64,000 bases of DNA from Ciborinia camelliae (lineage: Eukaryota > Ascomycota > Leotiomycetes > Helotiales > Sclerotiniaceae): the NCBI GenBank assembly GCA_025890175.1, contig JANPYM010000011.1:1406299-1470298 (forward strand). The letters run 5' to 3'. Positions 24,889 through 36,978 of the stretch are shown here, piece by piece. Both the position numbers and the translations under genes were made by a program. Under the pieces are notes generated by a model. That model was given only the letters and a program-made list of their open reading frames with translations, was not told the DNA's origin and searched no databases. Positions within the stretch are counted from its first letter, which is position 1; every line of letters begins with the position of its first letter.

Positions 24889-25452
24889 TACGAGTATCAT
24901 ATCGTACCATATCATACCATATAATATCACATTATCTTACCTATCATCCTGCCTAGTAGGTAAGGTATCGACAGTTGACAACTGGGAGGAATCATTCAAT
25001 CATTCAATCATTCAGTTAGCAGGGTCGCCTCTGCACCACTATCTCTAGGTACCTACCTAGGTATCCTGTACCTCTACCTCTATCTCTGTCGCGATAGATA
25101 TTCATAGATTCATAGATACCTACATATTCATGAAGAAAGAAAGAAATCAAGAAAGAAAGAAATTAAATAAATAAATAAATACTTATCTTATCCGATATCC
25201 TATCCTATCCTATCCTATCCACTCCTTTATTTACTATTCATTATTCATTAGTACCCACTGCCTCCCCCTCCCCCTAAACTTCTTGTTGTTGTTGTTATCG
25301 ACATTGTTGACATTGTTGACAGACATATGATACATGCATGCATGTGAAGAATTAAAAAAAAATTGTCACTTTGCTCCATCTCTCATCTTCCCGCGCCATC
25401 CCACCTCTTCCTGCTCCCCTTTCCTCTCCCAAAAAAGCAAAAAACAGAAGTT
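24458..25452. other. Intergenic region rich in microsatellites
   Basis: Follows the MIT gene stop. It contains (ATGG)n at 24774-24800, (CA)n at about 24854-24886, AAGA/AAAT runs at about 25134-25181, (TATCC)n at about 25196-25220 and a TACCTAGGTA palindrome cluster at 25045-25066. No gene is supported. Confidence 0.6.
25435..25446 (-). terminator. Pol III terminator of the 5S gene
   Basis: Two T6 runs in the transcribed direction begin within about 10-20 nt of the mature 5S 3' end, matching the oligo-T signal used by RNA polymerase III. Confidence 0.6.
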
Positions 25453-25571
25453 ACATACAACAGTGGGGATTCGCTGGTGGTCACCCACCCAACTACTAAT
25501 CCACCGATCTGAAGCTTGTGTATGGCAGAGCGGACGGGATGCCCAATTCTCTTCAGTCTATGGTCGTATGT
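25453..25571 (-). rRNA. 5S ribosomal RNA
   Basis: The 119-nt minus-strand sequence starts ACATACGACCATAG, contains CATCCCGTCCGCTC and GTAGTTGGGTGGGTGACC, and ends with TTGTATGT pairing with the 5' end, as in fungal 5S rRNA. The internal Pol III control region is therefore present. Downstream (plus-strand 25435-25446) are A6 runs, i.e. T runs in the transcript strand, suitable as a Pol III terminator. It differs from the 28062-28180 copy at three positions. Confidence 0.95.
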
Positions 25572-25901
25572 GACAGGACGACATGAATTGGAGATTATGT
25601 TGGGGAGATATGTGGTGTTTCGATAGGTACCGAAAGTTCACAATGGTAGCAGAAAACATCAAAGCTCAAAGAATGAAGGATCTTGTTTAAAATTCATATT
25701 CTGCCCATTACCGCGTGAATTGAAGACGAACAAATCATTAATTCATAAAAGGAGAATCGATTCAGAATCGAGATAATACACAGACGAAACGGAATACCCC
25801 ATCCGAACGTCACCCTTGCCTTTCCTTTCCTTTCCTTTCCATGCCATAACCTAACCCCTTTCCGTTATTTCATGCCCCAGATCAAAACGTATTACATATG
25901 T
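25572..25901. other. Short intergenic spacer
   Basis: About 330 bp between the 5S gene's 5' end and the small membrane protein's stop codon. It contains a CCTTT tandem near 25814-25840 and nothing else I can support. Confidence 0.45.
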
Positions 25902-26708
25902 TTACTCGAATGGGTTGGTGTGGGTTCCCCACCAGGTGAGGAAGAGAGAAAGACCGACCGTCTCGAAGACACGAGCGAGAGCTCCAACGGCGACTGTGTC
26001 GAGTGGACGCTTCTCCGTGGTGATTTGTGCGATGAACTGGGTTATTGTTAGGATTCATTCTATTTTTATTGTTTCCTTTATTGTTATGAGTTATGGGAAG
26101 CGGATCATGACATACCGAAGGAGCCGAGGAGGCCATAAAGATCAAAGATCCCAAGTATGCAGCACCCTTGTATGAAAGAGTACCGGTCGCGTTGATCAAC
26201 GCACCAACTCCATATGATTGAACGGCGCTACCGACGAGAGAAGTTCCCCATGCAGCGGCGGCCGAAGCAGCTTCCTTTGACTTGACGAATTCCTCCTTGG
26301 AGTTGGCAGCTTGAGCTCTGTTGTAGGTCTCGCCGAAGACGGGGCTAAGGACAGCAAGGGAGGCGGCGTGGTTGAAGATTGTACCGAGGGCAATAGCCGA
26401 TGGCTTGACGGATGGGAGATCTGTTGGGGATATTGTGTTAGTAGTGGTTCGTTGGTGGGGTTGCGAGGAATTGAGAGGAAGGTGGAGTTGGAGTTGGAGG
26501 AGAGATGGTGGTGATGGTTTGGTTGATGAATTGTGAGAGAGGTTTTGATGGCTTTCCAACTTGAAAAGTGTAGGTAGACAATCCTCAAGCTCAATATGTC
26601 ATGTAAACAAAGCTATCTCTCGCAATATCGAAACATCATTCACTCAACCGATCCAGCTCCTCTCACATCAATGGGATCGATAGAAAAATACATACAGTGA
26701 AGAGACAT
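25902..26708 (-). CDS. Small integral membrane protein, function unknown
   Basis: Exons on the minus strand: 26708-26696 (13 nt: Met-Ser-Leu-His plus one base), 26420-26116 and 26036-25902, giving about 150 residues. The 275-nt first intron has donor GTATGT and ends in ACTAAC, 11 bases of spacer, then CAG. Hydrophobic segments are visible: AIALGTIFNHAASLAVLSPV, a small-residue-rich stretch (AAAAWGTSLVGSAVQSYGVG), then YLGSLIFMASS and VGLSLFLTWW. This suggests about four membrane passes. The C-terminus is THTNPFE. A start at an in-frame Met at 26559 would avoid the 13-nt exon, but it would add a Ser/Asn/Pro-rich N-terminus that looks like translated intron. It resembles short DUF-type fungal membrane proteins; I do not assign a family. 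Confidence 0.75.
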
Positions 26709-28061
26709 GATGTGAGGTTTTGATTTGGTTGATTGAAGAGATTAATTAGAGATTCTTGAAGAAGTTGAATTGAGTGTTGAATTGAGTATTTGATGGATTG
26801 ATTTGATTTGTTTGTGTTGATGAATTGAATAGAGTAGAAAAGTTGAAGGAAGGGACAAAGAATAGATAGATTTATGTAGCGGGGTGAATACAAGCTAAGG
26901 CGATTACGGATAAAGTTGGAAGGCACGTCATGGAAGAGCTGGAGTTCCAAGGCAGGCACGTTCTGGAACTGGCACTTTGCACTTGCACTTGCAGGTGAAC
27001 ATACTGGGTTTATGAGAGGTTGACATCAAATTGCATGGGAGTTAATGGGCATTTAATTATTTGCCATGATGAGGTTGATATGGAGCGTGCCTGTTGTATC
27101 TAGAATTGAGAATCTATGTGTCTCTTTTTGATTTATGAGAGAGGTATGAAGATATACTATTTCGTCATGTCTCTTGTTGAGCTGGCTAGGTAGTATCTAC
27201 CGGTATACCTCCCCCCAGGTAAACCATACTACCTAGTAATTCTCGATGAATCTCCAATTATTGCTCTAGCTAGGTAGGCAGGAATTCAGCTATTCAGCTA
27301 TTCGATTGTATCTATCAATCCTTCTCACATTTTGACGCCACCAATACGTATTATCAAAATACTAGGTACCTTATTCAAATGTTCCTTTTATTCTAGTAAA
27401 CTAGTAAACTTCCATCACGTCAACTACTAGTACGTACCTCAAGCTACCTCACGTCAAATACCTAGTTCCGAGAAAATTCACTAAAAGTCAGTCTTCACTC
27501 TTCACTCTTCCTTCTTCCTTCACCCTCCCTTCACTCTCCCTTCACTCTCCCTCTATTATTGATCCATATTATCTACCTTTCACAATTTCCATGGAAGCAA
27601 ACCTCTAATTTCCCCGCAAGTTTTCCATACCTCCCTACCTACGGTACGCAACCAGGGCCTAAAGTGACATCATACATCATACATCATACATCATCCACGG
27701 ACCCCGGACCCCGGACCTTCAACTCCAGCTTTGGGGAAAATAGGTGGCGTCGGAATGGAATCACGAGATTTTTGTCATCTACCTACCAACCAGTCCCTTT
27801 GTGGTTAAGGTATGGTAGATGCCGCCGCTTTATTAGTTGCCGCTTTTTAACCACCCTAGGTACCTGAGGTATGGATAAACCGGCGCTGCTTCCCTAGGTG
27901 CAAACTATCAAGGCACGTCCCCGTCCCGCAGCCGCTAACGTTGCTGTATTTATCCACGAATCAGTCTCATTCAAATCGTATCAAGGGATAACCGATCAAA
28001 ACCTCAACCGACCAAAACCCAAAAAAATATATACATCATACATATATACAAAAATAAAAAA
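26709..28061. other. Intergenic region, no gene seen
   Basis: About 1.35 kb between the small membrane protein's start and the second 5S gene. It includes ATTGA/TTGAAT-rich sequence just upstream of the membrane protein gene, CTTCACTC repeats at about 27495-27552 and an ACATCAT tandem near 27668-27694. The open frames here are short and unconvincing. Confidence 0.5.
28050..28061 (-). terminator. Pol III terminator of the second 5S gene
   Basis: In the transcribed direction a run of seven T follows the mature 3' end almost directly, with a second T5 run a base later. This is a strong oligo-T terminator. Confidence 0.65.
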
Positions 28062-28180
28062 ACATACAACAGTAGGGATTCGCTGGTGGTCACCCACCCA
28101 ACTACTAATCTACCGATCTGAAGCTTGTGTATGGCAGAGCGGACGGGATGCCCAATTTTCTTCAGTCTATGGTCGTATGT
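28062..28180 (-). rRNA. 5S ribosomal RNA (second copy)
   Basis: 119 nt on the minus strand with the same ends and internal control region as the 25453-25571 gene. It differs from that gene by three transitions: near the 3' end (ACAGTAGGG versus ACAGTGGGG on the plus strand), at ACTAATCTACC versus ACTAATCCACC, and at CAATTTTCTT versus CAATTCTCTT. The dispersed, same-strand arrangement outside the rDNA array is typical of many filamentous ascomycetes. Confidence 0.95.
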
Positions 28181-29999
28181 GGCAGAGATGAGGTTGTTTG
28201 GGAACTTGAATGTTGGCTGGTGGGATACTGTAGTGCAGTAATTCCTACTTGGATATCTTTTTTTTTTTCAAATCCATCAATGAGTCATTTATCATTGCTC
28301 AAAAGATTACATCTTCTTTCCTCTCCTTTCCTCGAGCTCTTCACGCAATCCATGGACTGGGATACCAATCTTTCAATCTTCTCAAGAACTTCATACCTAC
28401 TATCTGGCCCATCATGTCAAAACCATCACTCTTTTTGCCATGGGATTGCGGAGAGGATCTCCTGCGTGAGGTGCTGCAGGGTGGAGGGTGGAGGGTGAAG
28501 GGATTGTTGAGGAGAAGGAGAAGCGTGAATTTCCAGGTTGTACTGGTTGTGTCGCTGCTGGCGATTCTTTGGGGGGTTGATGGGAAGGGGAAAGGAAAAA
28601 GAGGAGACGATGATATACACAAACAACCTCATCTCCATCCCCTCCACCAAACATCAATCAGCCCATAAATTCCCTCTAGATCCGGATCTCTCATTCACAT
28701 CCACCTTTCCTAGAGAATCCACCAAACATCACATTTTTCTCCCTCACCTCCTCGCCCTCCTTAGTGGATTGACAATTCAAACTTGGCAATTGAAACTTCG
28801 GAGTTGGGCAGCTTGGGCTATTCATTCATCAAGGACCTCGGGAGAGTAAGAGTGAGATGAGTATATAAGGTGAGGTGAGATGAGGTGAGGATATGTATCG
28901 TTTTAGGGGTAAGGAGAAGGGAGGGGCTTAGGTTATAATGATATGAGTCTGAGATGCGAAGATTGAATGAAGTACTGTAAGATCCTCCCCCTTAAGCATA
29001 GAAAATATATCCATGATACCTCTCCCATCCCATCCCATCCCATCCCATCCCATCCCATCTTCATTTTTTTTCCGGGTATCTGGGATACTGTAATACATAT
29101 ATACATCTTGATGCGGCAGCAGAAATTGCAATCATCCATGATTGATTTCAATATATGGGTTATTAGCCACATAATCCAATTCCAACAAACCAGACAGCAT
29201 AGGTTAGGTATTGCAACACTAAGATTTCCATCCCGCATGTAAAATGAACGCCGAGTGGCTCTATATCCCCCCCTCCAAAAATAAAAAAATAAAAATAAAA
29301 AAAGTGTCTGATCATATCATTCCAAGCAAGATCCAACAAACAACCCAAAAATCCCATAGCATACCTAATTATTTGAACAATGATCCATTGACTATTCTTG
29401 AAAATGTTCAAGTCGAAGTTGAAGTTTACAGTACTGTAACAGCTCGACAGGTTCGCCCGAGCAACAAAACGTAAAAGTGACAGGCAGTCTTCCATGGATA
29501 TCCACCCCAACGCGAAGACCCCAGAAATCTAGAAATACACGTGAGAAACCCTAGACAATGAGTCCCGAGCATCGATCAAGGAGGATCAAACGACGATAGT
29601 CGCGACAGTGGAAAAAATGATCGATCGTCTTCCCAACTTTGGGAACCTGAATTTGCGGATCCGGCTTAAAACTGGGCACAGAAGGATGAGCAGGCGGCAA
29701 GCAACACAACACAACACAACACAACACAATAAACGCTCAAAGATACATTGGTTTTAAATTTACTAAATCCTCCCACTGCCTTGGCAAAATCGATATAAAT
29801 AATATACAAAAAAAAATCGAGGCACGTCAAAGACGCGAGCGCTCGTAATAATAACTAAGTAATAATTTCCTCTCCAACATATCTTCATTCATCTGAAAAC
29901 GCCGAGACTCATTTATATGTACAGTACAGACGTATCACACATTCGCTGAAAGAAAAAGTGACAAAATTCTGGGCAGGGAGCAAGCAAAGGAATATGTCG
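28181..29999. other. Intergenic region, no gene supported
   Basis: About 1.8 kb. It has a (TCCCA)n array at 29025-29058 and an (ACACA)n array at about 29705-29729. The longest open frame, 28249-28668 (plus), begins with a poly-F stretch from a T run and has no family features, so I do not call it. Confidence 0.5.
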
Positions 30000-32210
30000 T
30001 TATGACGAATAATATGTCTCATGTATCGGGGTGATCTTTTTCGAGGTCATTCTTCCTAGTGTCGAATATGTTGGCGTGGGAGACGCAGAAAATATGGTAC
30101 TTTCGCCGTCTAATTCCATCGGCACGGGTGAAAATTGGTTTTGTTGAGAGTATGGTGATGTTGGGCTGAAATGTTTCTGGGGAGGTGAGTTTGGGTGGTG
30201 CCAGTTACTTGTATATGGAGGTACACCCTCATCATTGGGACTATGTACCGGATTACCATCGACAGTTGTATAGTACCCTAAACTCGAATTGGTCCCGGAT
30301 AACTCGACTGGGTTAGGTGCATGCGAAGGTAGTACTTGGTATGCTGATGGAGTTCGTTGCTGCGCGATATGAGGATTTTGCGGATCGTAACTGCGATCAG
30401 GTCGTTGTGGAAGCGTCTTGGACGCATTTACGGCACCATATGCCGGCAAAATTGGTGCCGAGACCTCAGGCACGCGAGTACGACTTTTACGGATCCGAAT
30501 GATGCAGAAGCTTGCAGCTAAGAGGCCTACAATTCCAACGACAACTCCTACAGCAACTCCAGCAACCGCACCCGGAGCCAACTTTCCAGATGAAGCCTTA
30601 GACGTTGACGATGCAGTTGCGCTGGTAATAGCTCTAGTAGGTGTGCGATTTACTGCAGATGCTTTTTGACCGAAGTATACACTCAAATCGTTATTTTGAA
30701 AACCGGCAGAAGGCGAACGCATGGTCGCGCCACCTGTAGGACTATGACATTGTCAGCACTATTTTTCAGCTTATAGACTATCAATACGTACGATCCACCC
30801 ACGACAGATATTATAGCAGAAGGTACTCCGTATGAGGTAACATTGGTTTGATATGTGTTCCACGGGTTCCCATTCACGGGCTCGTTGAGAACGAGATTAT
30901 GCGTTCCCCAAGCAGGGGCATAATCGCAAGTAGACTGATCTTTTGGGAATGATCCACCCACGATAAGCATCTGAGTTCCATCAACGACATTGCAACTCAA
31001 CATATTGTGTGGCTTCGCAGAACTCTCCGCATTTGCCCACCACTTAATCCACGTAAATGAAGGAAGACTGAGAATATAGACATCGTCATATCCCGAAGCG
31101 TTGGCCCCAAATCCTGCACCACCATAAAGGTAGCTAAGAGTGTCAGTATATTTTATGAATGTTTTTTGGTATAATCCTTACATGTTGTAGGATGACTGAT
31201 CAGGTGCCCAGGTAACACCTGCGCAAAATCTCCTCCTGTCTCCAGGGATATCTCCAGTCGCATTTTGAGTGTACCATTGAGAACTCTGAATGTCGTAAAT
31301 ATGAATTTGATTCATTGGTGATGATACTACCGTCTCATTGTTGTAAGGCGTCTGGATGCCCCCGAAATAGACAAGAATCCCCGTGTGACTCGCCGGAATA
31401 TAGAGCATAACACCCTCTGCTCTCCCAGTTTGATCTGGCCCCGTATTGTTGGTCCATGTTCCCTTCTGATAATCATACTTGATCATGCCGCTCGTTGCGA
31501 GAGGAGGTCCAGACCATCCCGGATTCGAAGCGTTGCTCTGCCATCCACCAAGCATATAGCCCAGACCCTGATCCGAAATACCGATCCCCATACCATACGA
31601 AACACTCGTAACACCATTGTTAGGTGGTCCAAAATTCTCCCATTGATTGTACAGTATGTCGTATGAATACAAGTTTAGTGAAGTTTGTGGGGTGCCGAAA
31701 TAATCCCCGCCGAAAAGATAGAATCGTTTATTGACCTCATCGCCCCAAAGCACACCTCCACTTACACTCGGTATCGAGTCGTTTTTCGACAAATTGGCGT
31801 GTAATTGGGGGACTCCTGCCGCCGCCGTACTTGTGTCGAGATCGTTATACAAAAGCCAGGAGTCTATCGTACCATCAGTTGAATATTCAAAGAACCTCCG
31901 TTCGTGTCAGTGACAACTTACTAGAGTAATTGGAAGGGTTTTGTGATAAAGGATTCCAATCAACCATGCCGCCATCAATGAACATCTGTTGATCAATAAT
32001 TGTTGTCTGGTGTCCCCATCTCCTGCAAAAATCGTTCAAAGGATCTTTCTGCTGCCATGACGGCTGTACCAAACATAACAAGATAACCAGTATCATACAC
32101 ATCGAGCCAGTCAACTGTTCATGCCAGGAAGAAGACACTGAGTTAGAACATAGTCGTCGCCCTGAAAGCCGTAATGAACTCGCCATATCTGACTGCTTAG
32201 AGATGTACAT
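30000..32210 (-). CDS. Kelch-repeat single-pass membrane protein
   Basis: Exons on the minus strand: 32210-31922, 31863-31182, 31133-30792 and 30741-30000, all frame-consistent, giving about 684 residues (676 if the Met nine codons in, at 32186, is used). A hydrophobic N-terminal segment (CMILVILLCLVQPS, about 38-51) looks like a signal sequence. The extracellular part carries kelch/galactose-oxidase-like blades with GG motifs: RRWGHQTTIIDQQMFIDGG, KRFYLFGGDYFG, GLGYMLGGW, ILVYFGGI, IYLYGGAGFG and MLIVGGSF, plus several N-x-S/T sites. A transmembrane helix near 495-520 (AVAGVAVGVVVGIVGLLAAS) is followed by a basic stop-transfer stretch and a ~160-residue Pro/Ser/Tyr-rich cytosolic tail. Such proteins are common in fungi with mostly unknown ligands; a cell-surface or polarity role is a guess. 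Confidence 0.88.
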
Positions 32211-34684
32211 TCATCGATGCTTGAGAGAGTCAGATATTAGGAGGAATCTGTGGCAACAGGTAGATGACTACAGCTGATCTAAAGATTAGAGAGAAGGATT
32301 CACAAGGTGAAGATGACTGAAAGCAATTTTGTATAACAAGGCATCACGAAGGATTCAGTCCGTTCTATATGTGTAATTATTGAGACTGGTATACTTTTCC
32401 AACATGTATACAGTATGTATCTAGCGATTGGTACTCAGCCTTCCCATGAAGCTGGGAGGTACATACGCCTCCATGTCAGGTTCAGGATACCTTGACTTGA
32501 TCATGTCGAGATTACTTCTAGTCCTCAAACACAGATTCGATACCCTGACGAGGTGGCATTGAGATTTCTAGAACAATTGTTGTATGTAAGACTTTCGTGT
32601 CAATCAGAACTACCATTTAAGGTAAGAATCTTACTTTGAGGTAAGGCGCAGCTAAAGGATGACTGCAGGGGCCCCATCGTACACCTTCAGCTTGCATAGC
32701 AACACCAAAAAAGTACATTTTATTTTTCAACATTGCCAACAATGGACTGCACATTGAATTGCACGAGTACAGGATGATTTGTTGGTGTTTGTTGGTATTC
32801 GACTTCGAATCTGTATTGAACGAATCATGATATGATTGATGCATAACACAAAAATATATACCACGTGCCAGCACAGCATTCGTCGGTCAAGTACATGGAA
32901 TGGAACATTTGATAATAATTCCCATTTGTACCAGTTTGTACCAGTTCAAACCCTTGAAACATCGTGGGATCACTACATCGCGCCACTTCCTTCGTCTCCT
33001 ACTCATTTACCATGTGTGAGATGAGGTTACCAAAATGATTTGATATGAACTGAAGGCATGGAGATGAAAGATAAGAGAGGGTTCGAAGTGAGATTTTGGG
33101 GTCGAAGCCTCTTAGAAAAGAAATAGAATTGGGAGACGAAATGATCCCACAACTCATATTAAATGATGGATTCCCCCTCTCAACCCCACCCACATTGCTA
33201 CAATGAATATATTTTGCAACATCATCAGTTTCCAATGTAAAGCTCGACGAATGGTCGACGATGGAAATGACACTTGATGTTGTTTCCTCATCTCATGGGT
33301 TGTAACTGGATAGGTATTCGGAGTACAGTACAGTACCGTCGAGTAGAAGAAGTTGGTCTGGAATTGAGGCTTGGATGAATCGATACTACAGTGCATACTA
33401 CTGTGCCTTGCCATGCCATGCCATGGATGTCACAACACACATGTTTGCAAGGGACAAAAGATACAAAAATACATTTCACTGTACATAAGTAGGTGGGTAG
33501 GTAGAGGTTGGAATGGATAGTAATAAGTGGTGAGGGTGAGTGAAGCGTGACAGTAAGAAGTGGTGATAATGAAGTGGTGAGTTGAGTTGAGTTGAGTTGA
33601 GTGAGCAATGTAATCAATCAATCGATGCATCTAAAAATGTACAGTGAGTGAACTACGGTCGCAAGTTTTTTAGTGGAGATGAACCCCAAAATACCTACAG
33701 TATAATAAAATCATAAAATACTTTCACGTGATGTCTCATTTGCCAAGCCTCCCCAGCATTTCTCTTCTCTTCAATTTCTTCAACGGATCCCGAGGTCTTC
33801 CAGTCATGAATATAAATAACATCTAACATATAATACCTAGGTAGGTAAGGTAAACCAACACGCAAAACCAGTAAAATACCCACCCAACAGATGCGCATAA
33901 AGTACAATGTCTATGTAACTTTTGGTTTCTTGTCGCATTGATATGGAAGGCGAGCTGTTACACGCGTGTTTTAGAGCCTTTGAGATAAAACAAAACAAAA
34001 CAAAACACATACAATTGGTATAAACCCACCGAAATCCAAAAACCTACAGCCAGAATACACTTTTCTCGCAGGCTCTAAAACATTCGATACTGCATTCGAT
34101 ACTGCATTCCATACGAGTTCTGCATTTTTTTACGTCGTCTTATTAAGCCCGAGGTAGGATACTCCCACGGTTGAAAGCATTGATGTTGTGTGTTTGTATC
34201 TTCCGGTTCGAGAGACGGCAGTAGGTACCACCTACCTAGGATTGATCATTGGTATAGTCTCAAAGTTAGAACTCTTCGATGATACAGGATATGTTATGAT
34301 GATGTTATCTCCTTCATCTCAAACATCTCTGATCTTCACATAAAAACACTTCTTAACCTTATTATGTAGCAAACTTACCTCCAATTATAGAAAGCCCCTC
34401 GAGCGCTTACTAGGTAGATCCTTCGATTCGTACATCGCGAGGGTCAGCGGATAGGCTGACAATATTCTTGGCGACATGATAAAACCACGCATGCCTCTCT
34501 GGAATTTAGACTTGTACTCGGGTTTGTACGCTGGTCATCGTGGTTCAACCGCTTTGTTGGTATGGTACTGCCAGTTCCTACATACATTCTCTTTTTTGAT
34601 CACGTTGCTCCATACCCTTGTCCATCGATTCCTCCGCAATCCTTATAACCTTACCTCAACTATTTCTTTCTTTGATTTTCTAGA
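32211..34684. other. Intergenic region, no gene supported
   Basis: About 2.5 kb between two divergent genes. It has GAGTT repeats at about 33578-33602, AAAAC repeats at about 33990-34007, CCATG repeats near 33410-33425 and TACCTAGGTA-type motifs near 33833-33850 and 34222-34240. An acceptor-like TTTTCTAG lies directly before the next gene's ATG, so a 5' leader exon may sit in 34470-34680. Confidence 0.5.
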
Positions 34685-35928
34685 ATGTCTTATTCATTGG
34701 CCTTAGATGATACCCCACAAGGTGTAAATCTCTTCTCCGAGTGGTTGTGCTGGTGTATGCTTTGGGCTGGTATCGAAATCTATTCGTTTATTTACCGAAA
34801 GAAAACACCCAATGTTCAAGGAGATGATGCTAAGGAAGAATCAACAAGTCTTGCCTTCTTCATTGTTACGTCGAGCGTCTGTGCATCAATTGTAGAGGTC
34901 AATTGGATACTGGTTTGTCCTCTGTTATTCTTCAAATTGTTACTCAAAGCCTAATAATACTTAGCCATTTCTTACTCCAGCGCTCTACTTCGTCACTCGA
35001 AATAACTCGGTCGATCATTATGTCCTACCTAGCGATTTCAAATCTAAGAGATCAGAATACCCGGCCAACTACAGCTACCATTTGATTTTCTACATTCTTG
35101 TCGCCATTTCAACTGGTTTTCTCTTTCTCCCCCCGTCATCAACCCCTGTCACTATCGGCCTGGGACTTGTTTTCCTCATCTGTCAAACAGCTATTTATTC
35201 GAATCTGAGCCCGCGCTTCAATACCCGTGATGAAGTCCAGCCCACGCATCAACTCCTTCTAAATCTTGAAGGAACATGCTGCTGGGTAGTGTGCTTCCTC
35301 ACTGTGATCCTCCTCGTTTCACAGCAACAGACTCCTGATATTCTTAGTATCTCGATCTACAGTATCTTCAAAGCTTTGTTATGGATTGCTGTAATCTTCC
35401 TTGTAAGTTTTATCTTGTCTTCGAAATCCCTCCGTTCCTCATCACTAATGCGTTAAACAGTGCAATGAAGGTCACGGCTGCATCTTGACTCTTTTGTCTA
35501 CCTTTGGGCTCTCTACCATATACATACACATCTTTCCCTCCTCAATTCTCGCGGTGCTGTCGTGTCTTTGTGCGCTTCTAATCCTAGCACAAATTAGATC
35601 CAATTTGCCTCGCAAATGTTCTACACGCCGCGTCATGAGTTTCTTCGCGCTTTTCCCCATTGCTGCACTCCTCTTCCGTTTCGGAATCTCCGAGACCACC
35701 GAGGCCTTTTGGGAAGTGGTGAATGCGTTCTTTTCCGAGACTCCCTGCGCGGCGAATGGCGACACGGTGAGGAATGCTACAGAGATCGCTCAAGCTTTTA
35801 TGGATGAGCCATCTCGACTCATGGCAGAGTTTGGACCCAGACAAGGATCAAAATCGTGGCTAGATTTCATACTGAGATTTTCAAATTCATGCAAAGACTC
35901 GACTCCTCTGGCTATTGAGTTGCGATAG
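34685..35928 (+). CDS. Polytopic membrane protein, function unknown
   Basis: Exons 34685-34912, 34965-35402 and 35461-35928 join in phase 0 to about 377 residues; the join reads VNWILPFLTPALYFVTRNNS. Hydrophobic segments suggest seven to nine membrane helices, for example LFSEWLCWCMLWAGIEIYSF, LAFFIVTSSVCASIV, LIFYILVAISTGFLFL, IGLGLVFLICQTAIY, CCWVVCFLTVILLV, LLWIAVIFL and LTLLSTFGLSTIYIHIF, then ILAVLSCLCALLILAQI and MSFFALFPIAALLFRF. The last ~90 residues are hydrophilic and contain two cysteines that could form a disulfide. TTTTCTAG immediately before ATG raises the chance of an upstream exon, perhaps coding (an open frame with MPLWNLDLYSGLY starts near 34491), so the start is uncertain. 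I do not recognise the family. Confidence 0.7.
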
Positions 35929-36904
35929 CTTTTGTTTTGTACATCATTTTCATTTATTTCATATACCTACCTACCTACATATACCATATATTTCCGTACT
36001 GTACAAGCGCACATAGATCCCTAGATTATAGATAGCATCACCGTCGATAGAGCGAACGCTTTCCGAGGAGGCGAAAGGTCAAATATTATAAGATATCCAC
36101 ATATAGCTAGCTACTCTTCACTACCTACCTCCTCACGTTCAACAATATTTCCCTCTTGCATCCTCGGCATATTCTTCGGGACATGACCCGCGGGATATTT
36201 CCCCCCCTCCCCTGCTTCCACGCACGCACACCGCATGTCACAATATCTTCGCCCCCGAAAATCCCCCAATGCAGGTACAGAAGTGGTACAGGCCTGGATC
36301 CTTCCTTCCTTCCTCGCTTACCTACCTACCTTACCTTACCTTACCTTACCTTACTCCTCATACTCGCTTCGAAGGAAGCTAGCTTAGGTACTGATTCTTA
36401 TCGATCAATCGAGGTCTCGTTCTCATTCTCATTCTGGATGTGCATGCCGAGGCACACTTACTTCATCCTCATTCTTCACACACAATTGGAACCTAAGGAT
36501 TAGGGGAAAAAGAGAGATGTAATATATACATACATACATACATACATACAATATAGTAGGACTGGCTGTTCTGTAGGAGTACTCGATTCAATCGGCACAT
36601 AAAATTGAGCGGGATAGATTACCTATGTATGATAAATAATGTTATTCATTTCGATATGAGGATAGATGGATGGATGGATGATGGTGTGCGTATTTCTTTT
36701 CTGGAACTAGGGTAGGTAGGTAGGTATTCTTCATTACTTCATTACTTTATTACTTCATATGTAGACTACGTACCTACGTAGGCTACCCGCGGAATCTGTA
36801 GGAGATAAAAAGATTAAGGAGCTCATTTGATGTTACACCCCGAAAAATAATCCTTCAACCGCGGTTGCGGCAAAGCAGGGAAAAGAAGAGAAGAGAAAAG
36901 AAAG

Positions 36905-36978
36905 GCAAGGGAAGGTAAGGTAAAGCAAGGGAAGGTAAGGTAAAGCAAGGGAAGGTAAGGTAAAGCAAGGGAAGGCAA
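36905..36978. repeat. 20-bp minisatellite, about 3.7 copies
   Basis: The unit GCAAGGGAAGGTAAGGTAAA is repeated head to tail three times without change, followed by a partial unit (GCAAGGGAAGGC). Confidence 0.9.

Noticed and set aside
28249..28668. 139-codon plus-strand open frame as a gene
   Set aside because: It starts in a poly-T/Phe run, has low-complexity composition and no recognisable features, and overlaps equally long frames on the other strand.
31864..31921. A frameshift between the first two kelch-gene exons
   Set aside because: A 26-nt intron at first seemed to be needed, but the acceptor ACGATAG at 31864-31870 gives a normal 58-nt intron and an in-frame join.
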